NCBI RefSeq assembly: GCF_031998825.1
Contig: NZ_DAMACX010000004.1
Coordinates: 1-64,000, forward strand
Source: Pseudescherichia sp031998825
GTDB taxonomy: Bacteria; Pseudomonadota; Gammaproteobacteria; Enterobacterales; Enterobacteriaceae
Direction of reading: 5' to 3'
Length of the DNA stretch: 64,000 nucleotides
Shown here: positions 35,203 to 44,796 of the stretch, piece after piece
Layout of the letters: every line of letters starts with the position of its first letter
How positions within the stretch are numbered: the stretch's first letter is position 1
Notes under the pieces: generated by a model
The model's input: the letters and a program-made list of their open reading frames with translations, nothing else
Told to the model about the DNA's origin: nothing
Databases searched by the model: none
Made by a program: the position numbers and the translations under genes

Positions 35203-36233
35203 TGTTAAAGCTGTACCCTGAACAGCTCCGCGCGCAGCTCAATGAAGGGCTGCGCGCGGCGTATCTGCTGCTAGGCAACGATCCGTTGCTGCTTCAGGAG
35301 AGCCAGGATGCGGTGCGCCAGGCGGCCGCAGCCCAGGGCTTTGATGAACACCACACCGTTGCTCTTGATGCCAGCACCGACTGGACCGCGCTCTTCTCCC
35401 TCTGCCAGGCCATGAGCCTGTTCGCCAGCCGCCAGACGCTGCTGCTTCAGCTGCCGGACAACGGGCCGAATGCAACTATCAATGAACAGCTCGTGACCCT
35501 GACCGGACTCCTGCATGACGATCTCCTGCTGATCGTGCGGGGCAATAAGCTCACCAAAGCGCAGGAGAACGCCGCCTGGTTTACCGCCCTGGCGAACCGA
35601 TCCGTACTGGTCACCTGCCAGACGCCGGAACAGGCGCAGCTTCCACGCTGGGTCGCAAATCGCGCAAAACAGAATAACTTGCAGCTTGATGACGCGGCTA
35701 ACCAGCTGCTCTGCTACTGCTATGAGGGTAACCTGCTGGCGCTGGCCCAGGCGCTGGATCGGCTCTCTCTACTCTGGCCCGACGGCAAACTGACTCTGCC
35801 CCGCGTTGAGCAGGCGGTGAACGATGCCGCCCACTTTACCCCTTTCCACTGGGTAGATGCCCTGCTGGCGGGCAAGAGCAAACGCGCCCTGCATATTTTG
35901 CAGCAGCTGAAGCTTGAGGCCAGCGAGCCGGTGATCCTGCTGCGTACGTTGCAGCGTGAGCTACTGCTGCTGTTAAACGTAAAGCGCCAGATGGCGCATA
36001 CCCCGCTGCGCGCTCTTTTTGATAAGCACCGGATATGGCAAAACCGCCGCGCCGTCACCACCGAGGCGCTAAACCGCCTCAGCCATGACCAACTTCGTCA
36101 GGCGGTGCACCTCCTGAGCCGTACCGAACTCACGGTTAAGCAGGACTACGGCCAGTCGGTCTGGGCCGAGCTGGAAGGGATCTCTCTGCTACTCTGTCAT
36201 AAGACGCTGGCAGACGTATTTATAGAGGGATGA
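35202..36233 (+). CDS. holA: DNA polymerase III delta subunit
   Basis: A 343-residue clamp-loader subunit (E. coli HolA 343). It opens the beta clamp as part of the gamma complex. The N-terminal AAA-like domain lacks a Walker A, as is normal for delta; the C-terminal collar domain includes LLRTLQRELLLLLNVK. It is translationally coupled to lptE, and nadD follows after one base. Confidence 0.97.
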   Translation: MLKLYPEQLRAQLNEGLRAAYLLLGNDPLLLQESQDAVRQAAAAQGFDEHHTVALDASTDWTALFSLCQAMSLFASRQTLLLQLPDNGPNATINEQLVTLTGLLHDDLLLIVRGNKLTKAQENAAWFTALANRSVLVTCQTPEQAQLPRWVANRAKQNNLQLDDAANQLLCYCYEGNLLALAQALDRLSLLWPDGKLTLPRVEQAVNDAAHFTPFHWVDALLAGKSKRALHILQQLKLEASEPVILLRTLQRELLLLLNVKRQMAHTPLRALFDKHRIWQNRRAVTTEALNRLSHDQLRQAVHLLSRTELTVKQDYGQSVWAELEGISLLLCHKTLADVFIEG

Positions 36234-36234
36234 G

Positions 36235-36876
36235 ATGGATCAGCTGCAAGCCCTGTTTGGCGGGACCTTCGATCCCGTTCACTACGGCCACCTTTTACCG
36301 GTAGAGGCGCTGGCAGAGGCGATTAACCTTTCTCGGGTTATCATCATGCCAAACAACGTGCCGCCGCATCGTCCGCAACCGGAGGCCTCCAGCCAGCAGC
36401 GTAAAGCCATGCTGGCGTTGGCTATTGCCGACCGCCCGCTGTTTACCCTCGACGAGCGGGAGTTACAGCGCGACACGCCGTCGTACTCGGCCGAAACGCT
36501 GGAGGCATGGCGTCAGGAGAGCGGCCCTGCCCGCCCGCTGGCCTTTATTATCGGCCAGGACTCGCTGCTCAACTTCCCGACCTGGTACCGCTACGACAGC
36601 ATTCTCAGCGCCTGCCATCTGATTGTCTGCCGCCGCCCCGGCTATGCGCTGGCGATGCGCGACGCGACGCAGCAGCGCTGGCTGGAGCAGCACCTCACTA
36701 CCGATGTCCAGGCGCTGCACACCCTGCCCGCCGGAAAGATTTTTCTCGCCCAGACGCCGTGGTTTGATATCTCCGCCACGCAAATTCGTCAGCGACTGCG
36801 GGAGAATCACGCCTGTGACGATCTGCTCCCCCCTGCCGTGCTCGACTACATTATGCAGCAGGGGCTGTACCGCTAA
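36235..36876 (+). CDS. nadD: Nicotinate-mononucleotide adenylyltransferase
   Basis: A 213-residue nucleotidyltransferase with GGTFDPVHYGH (9-19) and the late ISATQIRQRL motif. It forms deamido-NAD from nicotinate mononucleotide and ATP. It closes leuS-lptE-holA-nadD. In E. coli cobC/phpB lies next; here 252 bp without a gene separate nadD from rsfS. Confidence 0.97.
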   Translation: MDQLQALFGGTFDPVHYGHLLPVEALAEAINLSRVIIMPNNVPPHRPQPEASSQQRKAMLALAIADRPLFTLDERELQRDTPSYSAETLEAWRQESGPARPLAFIIGQDSLLNFPTWYRYDSILSACHLIVCRRPGYALAMRDATQQRWLEQHLTTDVQALHTLPAGKIFLAQTPWFDISATQIRQRLRENHACDDLLPPAVLDYIMQQGLYR

Positions 36877-37128
36877 GCCTGCGATTAATACATTAGGAGA
36901 TTGACACGATCGTCAAGACTGCTATCCTCCGCTGCCAGACTTTTCCCTCCGCAGCAGTTCCATAGAAATTGTTTTACAAAAATGGCGATGCAATCTCGTG
37001 CGGAGGGTGGGATGATAGCCCACTTTCAGACACATATGGGCAACTCTTGTCCCGAAAAGGCCGGGTTTCAGGTATACTGGCTGACTATCTATTGATTATC
37101 GTTATTTGCATCCACCCAGGGGGAACAC

Positions 37129-37446
37129 TTGCAGGGTAAAGCACTCCAGGATTTTGTTATCGACAAAATTGACGACCTGAAAGGTCAGGACATCGTCACC
37201 TTAGATGTTAAGGGTAAATCAAGCATCACCGACTGCATGATCATCTGCACCGGTACGTCCACGCGTCACGTTGTCTCTATCGCCAACCATGTGGTGCAGG
37301 AGTCCCGCGCGGCGGGTCTGATCCCGTTTGGCGTTGAGGGCGAAAACGTTGCCGACTGGGTCGTGGTCGATCTGGGCGATGTCATTGTTCACGTTATGCA
37401 GGAAGAGAGCCGCCGTCTCTACGAGCTGGAAAAACTCTGGGGCTAA
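37129..37446 (+). CDS. rsfS: Ribosomal silencing factor RsfS
   Basis: A 105-residue protein of the Iojap/DUF143 family, same length as in E. coli. It binds L14 on the 50S subunit and blocks subunit joining in starvation. It starts at TTG (37129) after GGGGGAA. A possible -10 (TATACT) lies at about 37073. It leads rsfS-rlmH-mrdA-mrdB-rlpA. Confidence 0.96.
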   Translation: MQGKALQDFVIDKIDDLKGQDIVTLDVKGKSSITDCMIICTGTSTRHVVSIANHVVQESRAAGLIPFGVEGENVADWVVVDLGDVIVHVMQEESRRLYELEKLWG

Positions 37447-37449
37447 TGG

Positions 37450-37917
37450 GTGAAGCTGCAACTGGTCGCCGTCGGCACAAAGATGCCCGACTGGGTACAA
37501 ACCGGCTTTACTGAATATCTGCGTCGATTTCCGAAAGATATGCCGTTTGAGCTGGTAGAGATCCCTGCCGGCAAGCGCGGCAAAAATGCCGATATCAAAC
37601 GCATCCTTGATAAAGAGGGTGAGCTTATGCTCGCTGCGGCAGGAAAAAACCGCATCGTCACCCTCGATATTCCAGGCAAGCCCTGGGATACGCCGCAGCT
37701 TGCAAACGAGCTGGAGCGCTGGAAGCAGGACGGACGTGACGTCAGCCTGCTGATCGGCGGCCCGGAGGGGCTTTCCCCCGCCTGCAAAGCGGCAGCAGAA
37801 CAAAGTTGGTCACTCTCCGCGTTAACGCTCCCCCACCCGCTGGTCCGGGTTCTGGTGGCAGAAAGCCTCTATCGCGCATGGAGCATTACGACCAACCATC
37901 CCTATCATCGTGAGTAA
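37450..37917 (+). CDS. rlmH: 23S rRNA pseudouridine-1915 N3-methyltransferase
   Basis: A 155-residue SPOUT methyltransferase with the SAM-binding knot LLIGGPEGLSPACK and C-terminal LPHPLVRVLVAESLYRAWSI. It methylates pseudouridine 1915 of 23S rRNA. The start is GTG at 37450, 3 bp after rsfS. Confidence 0.97.
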   Translation: MKLQLVAVGTKMPDWVQTGFTEYLRRFPKDMPFELVEIPAGKRGKNADIKRILDKEGELMLAAAGKNRIVTLDIPGKPWDTPQLANELERWKQDGRDVSLLIGGPEGLSPACKAAAEQSWSLSALTLPHPLVRVLVAESLYRAWSITTNHPYHRE

Positions 37918-37946
37918 CGAAGAGCCTTAGGTAGATTACGCAGCGG

Positions 37947-39848
37947 ATGAAATTACAGAACTCTTTTCGCGACTATACGGCTGAGTCCGCGCTGTTTGTG
38001 CGCCGGGCGATCGTCGCCTTTACAGGGATCCTGCTGCTCAGCGGCGTGCTTGTCGCCAACCTCTATAATCTGCAGATCGTCCGTCACACCGACTACCAGA
38101 CACGCTCCAACGAAAACCGCATCAAGCTGGTACCCATTGCCCCGAGCCGCGGCATCATCTATGACCGCAACGGTATCCCGCTGGCGCTCAACCGGACCAT
38201 CTACCAGGTTGAGATGATGCCGGAGAAAGTAGATAACGTGCAGCAGACGCTGGACGCGCTGCGGGACGTGGTCGATCTCAATGATGATGATATCGCCAAC
38301 TTCAAAAAAGAGCGCGCCCGCTCGCACCGCTTCACCTCTATTCCCGTAAAGTCCAACCTGACGGAAGTCCAGGTGGCGCGCTTTGCGGTAAACCAGTACC
38401 GCTTCCCGGGCGTGGAAGTCAAAGGCTACAAGCGCCGCTTCTACCCCTATGGCTCTGCCCTCACCCACGTCATCGGCTACGTCTCCAAAATCAACGATAA
38501 AGACGTAGATCGCCTCGACAAAGAGGGCATCCTTGCCAACTATGCGGCAACCCATGATATCGGCAAGCTGGGGATTGAGCGCTACTACGAGAACGTGCTT
38601 CACGGCCAGACCGGCTATGAAGAGGTTGAGGTGAATAACCGTGGCCGCGTGATCCGCCAGCTGAAAGAGGTGCCGCCCCAGGCCGGACATGACATCTACC
38701 TGACGCTGGATCTTAAGCTGCAAACCTACATCGAAACCCTGCTGGAGGGGAGCCGTGCGGCAGTGGTAGTGACCGATCCGCGTACCGGCGGCATCCTGTC
38801 GCTGGTCTCCATGCCAAGCTATAACCCGAACCTGTTTGTGGATGGTATCTCCAGCAAGGATTACAACGGTCTGCTGCACGATCCCAACACGCCGCTGATC
38901 AACCGTGCAACGCAGGGCGTCTACCCCCCGGCGTCCACCGTTAAGCCTTACGTTGCCGTATCAGCCCTGAGCGCAGGGGTGATCACCCGCAATACCAGCC
39001 TGTTCGACCCTGGCTGGTGGCAGCTCCCCGGCTCCGAGAAGCGCTATCGCGACTGGAAAAAATGGGGCCACGGTCATCTGAACGTCACCAAATCGCTGGA
39101 AGAGTCCGCCGATACCTTCTTCTACCAGGTCGCTTACGACATGGGGATCGATCGACTTAGCGAGTGGATGGGTAAGTTTGGCTATGGCCACTACACCGGT
39201 ATCGACCTCTCGGAGGAGCGCTCCGGGAACATGCCGACCCGCGAGTGGAAGCTGAAACGCTTTAAGAAACCGTGGTACCAGGGCGATACCATCCCGGTAG
39301 GCATCGGCCAGGGCTACTGGACGGCGACGCCGATCCAGATGAGCAAGGCGATGATGATCCTGATAAACGATGGCATCGTCAAAGTGCCGCATCTGCTGAT
39401 GAGCACGACCGAGAACGGGCAGCAGGTGCCGTGGAAACAGCCTGAGCAGCCGCCGGTGGGCGACATCCACTCCGGCTACTGGGAGATCGCCAAAGATGGC
39501 ATGTACGGCGTAGCTAACCGTCCCAACGGCACCGGCCATAAATACTTTGCCAACGCCCCCTACAAGGTGGCGGCTAAATCCGGTACGGCACAGGTGTTTG
39601 GCCTGAAGGCCAACGAAACCTATAACGCGCATAAGATTGCGGAACGCCTGCGTGACCACAAACTGATGACGGCGTTTGCCCCCTATGACAAACCCCAGGT
39701 AGCGGTGGCGATCATTCTGGAAAACGGCGGTGCCGGCCCGGCGGTCGGGACCATCATGCGCCAGATCCTCGACCACATTATGCTGGGCGATAACAACACC
39801 GACCTGCCGGCGGAGAATCCGTCGTCAGCAGCGGCTGAGGACCAATAA
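37947..39848 (+). CDS. mrdA: Penicillin-binding protein 2, peptidoglycan transpeptidase
   Basis: A 633-residue class B PBP, the E. coli length. One membrane anchor (about 22-43), a pedestal domain, and a transpeptidase domain with STVK (nucleophilic Ser near 330), SAD in EESADTFFY and KSGTAQ near 544. It cross-links sidewall peptidoglycan with RodA in the elongasome. It lies 29 bp after rlmH and 2 bp before mrdB. Confidence 0.97.
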   Translation: MKLQNSFRDYTAESALFVRRAIVAFTGILLLSGVLVANLYNLQIVRHTDYQTRSNENRIKLVPIAPSRGIIYDRNGIPLALNRTIYQVEMMPEKVDNVQQTLDALRDVVDLNDDDIANFKKERARSHRFTSIPVKSNLTEVQVARFAVNQYRFPGVEVKGYKRRFYPYGSALTHVIGYVSKINDKDVDRLDKEGILANYAATHDIGKLGIERYYENVLHGQTGYEEVEVNNRGRVIRQLKEVPPQAGHDIYLTLDLKLQTYIETLLEGSRAAVVVTDPRTGGILSLVSMPSYNPNLFVDGISSKDYNGLLHDPNTPLINRATQGVYPPASTVKPYVAVSALSAGVITRNTSLFDPGWWQLPGSEKRYRDWKKWGHGHLNVTKSLEESADTFFYQVAYDMGIDRLSEWMGKFGYGHYTGIDLSEERSGNMPTREWKLKRFKKPWYQGDTIPVGIGQGYWTATPIQMSKAMMILINDGIVKVPHLLMSTTENGQQVPWKQPEQPPVGDIHSGYWEIAKDGMYGVANRPNGTGHKYFANAPYKVAAKSGTAQVFGLKANETYNAHKIAERLRDHKLMTAFAPYDKPQVAVAIILENGGAGPAVGTIMRQILDHIMLGDNNTDLPAENPSSAAAEDQ

Positions 39849-39850
39849 CC

Positions 39851-40963
39851 ATGACGGATAATCCGAACAAAAGATCGTTCTGGGATAAAATCCACATCGA
39901 TCCGGCGCTGCTGCTGATCATTCTGGCGCTGCTGTTCTACAGTGCCATCGTCATCTGGAGCGCCAGCGGTCAGGATGTCGGCATGACCGAGCGCAAAATC
40001 GGCCAGATCGCTATGGGCCTGGTAGTGATGGTGGTGATGGCGCAGATCCCGCCGCGCGTCTATGAAGGATGGGCACCCTATCTCTACATCTTTTGCGTGA
40101 TCCTGCTGGTGGCGGTTGACGCCTTTGGCGCGATCTCGAAAGGGGCACAGCGCTGGCTCGATTTAGGCATCGTGCGTTTCCAGCCCTCGGAGATTGCGAA
40201 AATCGCCGTACCGCTGATGGTGGCGCGCTTTATCAACCGCGACGTCTGTCCGCCGTCGCTGAAAAATACCGGTATCGCGCTGGTGCTGATCTTCATGCCT
40301 ACGCTGCTGGTGGCCGCCCAGCCGGACCTCGGCACCTCGATTCTTATCGCCCTTTCCGGTCTGTTTGTCCTCTTCCTGTCGGGCCTCAGCTGGCGGCTGA
40401 TCGGTATTGCCGCCCTGCTGCTGGCGGCGTTTATCCCGATCCTCTGGTTCTTCCTGATGCACGACTATCAGCGTCAGCGCGTCATGATGCTGCTCGATCC
40501 AGAAACCGATCCGCTGGGAGCAGGCTATCATATTATTCAGTCTAAAATTGCCATTGGCTCCGGCGGCCTGCGCGGCAAGGGTTGGTTGCACGGGACCCAG
40601 TCGCAGCTCGAGTTTCTGCCCGAGCGCCACACCGACTTTATCTTTGCCGTACTCGGCGAAGAGCTGGGTCTGGTGGGGATCCTGATCCTGCTGGCGCTCT
40701 ACCTGCTGCTGATTATGCGCGGCCTGTGGATCGCCGCCCATGCGCAGACCACCTTTGGCCGCGTAATGGCCGGTGGCTTAATGCTGATTTTATTCGTTTA
40801 TGTGTTTGTAAATATCGGTATGGTGAGCGGTATTTTACCGGTGGTGGGCGTGCCCTTACCGCTGGTAAGCTACGGTGGCTCAGCCCTGATTGTACTCATG
40901 GCCGGGTTTGGTATCGTAATGTCGATCCATACCCACAGAAAAATGTTGTCGAAAAGCGTATAA
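39851..40963 (+). CDS. mrdB: Peptidoglycan glycosyltransferase RodA
   Basis: A 370-residue SEDS polytopic protein with about ten membrane segments. The conserved extracytoplasmic loop FLPERHTDFIFAVLGEELG and the GMVSGILPVVGVPLPLVSYGGSALI region are present. It polymerises lipid II for cell elongation with PBP2. Confidence 0.97.
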   Translation: MTDNPNKRSFWDKIHIDPALLLIILALLFYSAIVIWSASGQDVGMTERKIGQIAMGLVVMVVMAQIPPRVYEGWAPYLYIFCVILLVAVDAFGAISKGAQRWLDLGIVRFQPSEIAKIAVPLMVARFINRDVCPPSLKNTGIALVLIFMPTLLVAAQPDLGTSILIALSGLFVLFLSGLSWRLIGIAALLLAAFIPILWFFLMHDYQRQRVMMLLDPETDPLGAGYHIIQSKIAIGSGGLRGKGWLHGTQSQLEFLPERHTDFIFAVLGEELGLVGILILLALYLLLIMRGLWIAAHAQTTFGRVMAGGLMLILFVYVFVNIGMVSGILPVVGVPLPLVSYGGSALIVLMAGFGIVMSIHTHRKMLSKSV

Positions 40964-40973
40964 GAGGTTCGCA

Positions 40974-42020
40974 ATGCGGAAGCTTTGCCTTGCAGTTTGC
41001 GTAGCAGCAGGATTATTGACAGCGTGTTCAAGTACCGAGGAGAGCCAGCAGCCTACTGCCGCTGCGCCGCAGCCTGCGGTCTGTAACGGCCCGACGGTAG
41101 AGATCGGCGGGGCTGAACCTCGCTACGAGCCGCTGAACCCGTCGGTTAACCAGGACTACGAGCGCGATGGCAAGTCCTACAAGATTGTGCAGGACACCTC
41201 GCGCTTTACCCAGGCCGGTCTTGCCGCCATCTATGATGCGGAGCCGGGCAGCAACCTGACCGCCTCCGGCGAAGCTTTCGACCCGATGCAGCTGACCGCG
41301 GCACACCCGACCCTGCCGATCCCCAGCTATGCACGTATTACCAACCTGTCTAACGGCCGGATGGTGGTGGTGCGGATCAACGATCGCGGCCCCTACGGTA
41401 ACGACCGGGCGATCTCCCTCTCCCGCGCCGCTGCCGACAGGCTAAACAACTCTAACAACACCAAAGTGCGTATCGATCCAATTATTGTCTCGCAGGATGG
41501 TTCATTCTCAGGCCCCGGTACGGTCTGTACCACGATCGCCCAACAGACCTACGCCCTACCCGATCGCCCGGATCTGAGCGGCGGCATGGGCAGCGCCTCT
41601 TCTGCGCCGCAGCCTGCCCAGCCAGCGGGCGATGTTCGTCCTATCAGTAACGATACGCTGCAAAGCGACGGCGCAACCGGTGCACCGGTTGGCGGCAGCG
41701 GCTTCCTCGGCGCACCGACCACGCTGGCTTCCGGCGTGCTGGAGGGCAACGAGCCACCAGCGCAGCCGCAGACCCAGCCAGCTGCGGCCACCGCCGGTGG
41801 CTACGTTGTGCAGGTTGGCGCGGTGAGCGATAAAGCGCGTGCCGAGCAGTATCAGCAGCGTCTGGTCCAGCAGTTCGATGTGCCGGGCCGGGTGACGCAG
41901 AACGGTGCCGTCTGGCGTATTCAGCTTGGCCCGTTCAGCAGCAAAGCCGACGCCAGCGCGCTCCAGCAGCGTCTGCAGAGCGAAGCGCAGCTGCAATCGT
42001 TTATTACCAGCGCACAGTAA
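40974..42020 (+). CDS. rlpA: Septal-ring lytic transglycosylase RlpA
   Basis: A 348-residue lipoprotein (lipobox LLTAC near 15-19). A double-psi beta-barrel domain spans about 75-180, including VVVRINDRGPYGNDRAISLSRAAA. A Pro/Gln/Ala-rich linker runs from 190 to 270, and a C-terminal SPOR domain (about 272-348, GGYVVQVGAVSDKARAEQYQ) binds denuded glycan. E. coli RlpA lacks obvious activity, while the Pseudomonas protein is a lytic transglycosylase. It is slightly shorter than the 362 residues in E. coli, mainly in the linker. Confidence 0.95.
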   Translation: MRKLCLAVCVAAGLLTACSSTEESQQPTAAAPQPAVCNGPTVEIGGAEPRYEPLNPSVNQDYERDGKSYKIVQDTSRFTQAGLAAIYDAEPGSNLTASGEAFDPMQLTAAHPTLPIPSYARITNLSNGRMVVVRINDRGPYGNDRAISLSRAAADRLNNSNNTKVRIDPIIVSQDGSFSGPGTVCTTIAQQTYALPDRPDLSGGMGSASSAPQPAQPAGDVRPISNDTLQSDGATGAPVGGSGFLGAPTTLASGVLEGNEPPAQPQTQPAAATAGGYVVQVGAVSDKARAEQYQQRLVQQFDVPGRVTQNGAVWRIQLGPFSSKADASALQQRLQSEAQLQSFITSAQ

Positions 42021-42162
42021 GCGCTTCAGAGGGCGTCTGGCTTTGTCAGTTTGTGTCAATTTCAGTCACAAAGTCATGCTGAAAGTCAGATGCCTGCCTG
42101 TATAGCTTTTGCTATAGTAAGGCACTTTTTTTAATTTCATCACGGATGTCGTTGTTCTGACC

Positions 42163-43374
42163 ATGAAGACCACTTTTTCCGTTCGTCTCGTGAAGCGCCT
42201 GGCGCTCACCACCGCGCTGGCCGCCGCCACGCTCTCCGCTGCCCATGCTGATGATCTGAACATCAAAACCATGATCCCGGGCGTTCCGCAAATTGACGCA
42301 GAGTCGTATATCCTGATCGACTACAACTCTGGCAAAGTGCTGGCGGAACAGAACGCCGACGCACGTCGCGATCCGGCCAGCCTGACCAAAATGATGACCA
42401 GCTACGTCATCGGTCAGGCGATGAAAGCGGGCAAATTCAAAGAGACGGATCTGGTCACTATCGGCAACGATGCCTGGGCGACGGGCAACCCGGTCTTTAA
42501 AGGCTCCTCGCTGATGTTCCTGAAGCCTGGCATGCAGGTGCCGGTCTCCCAGCTGATCCGGGGTATCAACCTGCAATCCGGTAACGATGCCTGCGTGGCC
42601 ATGGCCGACTACGTCGCCGGTAGTCAGGACGCCTTCGTAGGCCTGATGAACAGCTACGTCAACGCGCTGGGACTGAAAAACTCCCACTTCCAGACGGTAC
42701 ACGGTCTTGATGCTGATGGTCAGTTCAGCTCCGCCCGCGACATGGCGATGATCGGTCAGGCGCTGATCCGCGACGTGCCAAACGAGTACACCATCTACAA
42801 AGAGAAAGAGTTCACCTTCAACGGTATTCGCCAGACCAACCGTAACGGCCTGCTGTGGGATAACAGCCTGAACGTTGACGGTATCAAAACCGGTCACACG
42901 GACAAGGCGGGTTACAACCTGGTGGCCTCGGCAACCGAAGGCCAGATGCGCCTGATCTCCGCCGTGATGGGCGGACGCACCTTTAAGGGCCGTGAAGCCG
43001 AAAGTAAAAAGCTGCTGACCTGGGGCTTCCGTTTCTTTGAAACCGTTAACCCAATCAAAGCAGGCAAAGAGTTTGCCTCTGAGCCAGCCTGGTTTGGCGA
43101 CAGCGATCGCGCCTCGCTGGGGGTGGATAAAGACGTCTACCTGACCATTCCCCGTGGCCGCATGAAGGATCTGAAAGCCAGCTACGTGCTGAGCAACAGC
43201 GAGCTGCATGCCCCACTGGCGAAAAACCAGGTGGTGGGCACCATCAACTTCCAGCTTGATGGCAAAACCATTGAGCAGCGTCCGCTGGTGGTCCTGCAGG
43301 AGATCCCAGAGGGGAATTTCTTCGGCAAAATCATCGACTATATCAAGCTGATGTTCCACCACTGGTTTGGTTAA
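42163..43374 (+). CDS. dacA: D-alanyl-D-alanine carboxypeptidase PBP5
   Basis: A 403-residue low-molecular-weight PBP, same length as in E. coli. Signal peptide to AHA near 29; SLTK nucleophile motif, SGND and KTGHT motifs; a C-terminal amphipathic helix (GKIIDYIKLMFHHWFG) attaches it to the inner membrane. It trims terminal D-Ala from peptidoglycan pentapeptides. It is separated from rlpA by 142 bp, so it probably has its own promoter. Confidence 0.97.
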   Translation: MKTTFSVRLVKRLALTTALAAATLSAAHADDLNIKTMIPGVPQIDAESYILIDYNSGKVLAEQNADARRDPASLTKMMTSYVIGQAMKAGKFKETDLVTIGNDAWATGNPVFKGSSLMFLKPGMQVPVSQLIRGINLQSGNDACVAMADYVAGSQDAFVGLMNSYVNALGLKNSHFQTVHGLDADGQFSSARDMAMIGQALIRDVPNEYTIYKEKEFTFNGIRQTNRNGLLWDNSLNVDGIKTGHTDKAGYNLVASATEGQMRLISAVMGGRTFKGREAESKKLLTWGFRFFETVNPIKAGKEFASEPAWFGDSDRASLGVDKDVYLTIPRGRMKDLKASYVLSNSELHAPLAKNQVVGTINFQLDGKTIEQRPLVVLQEIPEGNFFGKIIDYIKLMFHHWFG

Positions 43375-43442
43375 AAAATACGCACTTGAAAGTGTGATTT
43401 CCATCCCCATATACTATGCATCGTTTAATATGCATCGTTGAC

Positions 43443-43473
43443 ACTCCCGCCCTCTGGCGGGAGTTGTTCTTTT
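43443..43473 (+). terminator. Terminator between dacA and ybeD
   Basis: A 9-bp perfect stem ACTCCCGCC / GGCGGGAGT with loop CTCT, followed by TGTTCTTTT. It ends 18 bp before ybeD, so it may also attenuate readthrough into ybeD. Confidence 0.75.
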
Positions 43474-43490
43474 ATTACCCCGGAGCTGAC

Positions 43491-43754
43491 ATGAAAACCA
43501 AACTTAACGAACTGCTTGAATTCCCGACCCCCTTCACCTACAAAGTGATGGGTCTGGCGAAACCTGAGCTGGTTGATCAGGTGGTGGAAGTGGTACAGCG
43601 CCATGCGCCAGGTGATTACTCTCCGCAGGTAAAACCGAGCAGCAAAGGCAACTACCACTCGGTCTCTATCACCATTACCGCTACGCACATTGAGCAGGTT
43701 GAAACGCTGTACGAAGAGCTTGGCAATATCGAAATCGTTCGTATGGTTCTGTAA
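43491..43754 (+). CDS. ybeD: DUF493 protein YbeD
   Basis: An 87-residue ACT-like (DUF493) protein of unknown function, same length as E. coli YbeD. The ATG at 43491 fits the E. coli start MKTKLNELLEFP and has CCGGAG upstream. It always precedes lipB in this family and is suspected, without proof, of modulating lipoate metabolism. Confidence 0.94.
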   Translation: MKTKLNELLEFPTPFTYKVMGLAKPELVDQVVEVVQRHAPGDYSPQVKPSSKGNYHSVSITITATHIEQVETLYEELGNIEIVRMVL

Positions 43755-43779
43755 TCGTCCAGCGCCGATCCGCTGACGC

Positions 43780-43803
43780 GTTGCCCGGCGCTGGCCGGGT
43801 AAC
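43780..43803. repeat. REP-like hairpin between ybeD and lipB
   Basis: GTTGCCCGGC and GCCGGGTAAC pair at nine of ten positions around a GCTG loop. It resembles one arm of a REP unit. Confidence 0.5.
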
Positions 43804-43857
43804 ACCCTCCCTGTGATATACTCCCCCTACCTTTTGTTCTCCCCCGGAGATGCTGTT

Positions 43858-44499
43858 TTGCTTCAGGATACGATCCTTATCCGCCATCTGGGCTTACAAC
43901 CATACGCGCCTGTTTCCGAGGCGATGCACGCCTTTACCGATAACCGTGACGCCTCCACCCCCGATGAGGTATGGCTGGTCGAGCACGAGCCGGTATTTAC
44001 CCAGGGACAGGCCGGTAAAGCGGAGCATCTGCTGATGCCCGGTGATATTCCCGTTATTCAGAGCGATCGCGGTGGCCAGGTGACCTATCACGGTCCGGGC
44101 CAGCAGGTGATGTATGTGCTGCTCGATTTGAAACGTCGCAAGCTGGGCGTGCGCGAGCTGGTCACCGTGCTTGAGCAGACCGTGGTTAACACGCTGGCCG
44201 AGCTGGATATTGATGCCCACCCGCGTGCGGATGCGCCGGGGGTGTATGTCGGCGAGAAAAAGATCTGCTCGCTGGGCCTGCGGATCCGTAAAGGCTGTTC
44301 GTTTCACGGGCTGGCGCTCAATATTGCCATGGATCTTGCACCGTTCCGTCGAATTAACCCCTGCGGCTATGCGGGAATGGAGATGGCGCAGGTTAAAGAG
44401 TGGATCGAAACCGCCACGCCCGCTACGCTCGCCCCACGACTTATCGCAAACTTACTTAATCTGCTAAATAATCCAGCGCATCAATATATTAGCGAATAA
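43858..44499 (+). CDS. lipB: Lipoyl(octanoyl) transferase
   Basis: A 213-residue enzyme, the E. coli length. It moves octanoate from acyl carrier protein to lipoyl domains. Catalytic residues lie in GGQVTYHGPGQ, KGCSFHGLALN and INPCGYAGMEM (acyl-accepting Cys). The TTG at 43858 is chosen as start because GGAGA is seven bases upstream and MLQDTILIRHLG aligns with E. coli; an upstream ATG at 43813 adds residues not found in homologues. LipA, the next enzyme, is encoded 1.5 kb downstream. Confidence 0.95.
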   Translation: MLQDTILIRHLGLQPYAPVSEAMHAFTDNRDASTPDEVWLVEHEPVFTQGQAGKAEHLLMPGDIPVIQSDRGGQVTYHGPGQQVMYVLLDLKRRKLGVRELVTVLEQTVVNTLAELDIDAHPRADAPGVYVGEKKICSLGLRIRKGCSFHGLALNIAMDLAPFRRINPCGYAGMEMAQVKEWIETATPATLAPRLIANLLNLLNNPAHQYISE

Positions 44500-44796
44500 T
44501 ATATCCTATATCCGCCGGTAATTATTTTGTCGGCGGTTTAAAAATCTCATTGACCCTCTGTATAAAAAGACCGATCCTGTCATTTCATCCCCCTGTTACT
44601 AAAGGGGAATTTAGGTAACGCCGAACAGAATGTAGCGGTAGTCAACCTTTTAGCAGGTGATAAAAGCACCTGCCTTATTATTAACTTGTTGAAATACAAC
44701 GGAATGCGCGTATCCACTGAGTATGTGGGTACATTAATGACACAAGAATATAATTTCAACTATCATTCATAATGTGAATGAATATGGAGTTTGAGC

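Noticed and set aside
36901..37095. A 64-residue open frame between nadD and rsfS
   Set aside because: No ribosome site, no similarity I recognise, and it overlaps the rsfS promoter region.
42112..43410. A 432-residue open frame antisense to dacA
   Set aside because: Same reason: the sense frame is a complete PBP5 with all motifs, and the antisense frame has no ribosome site or known domain.
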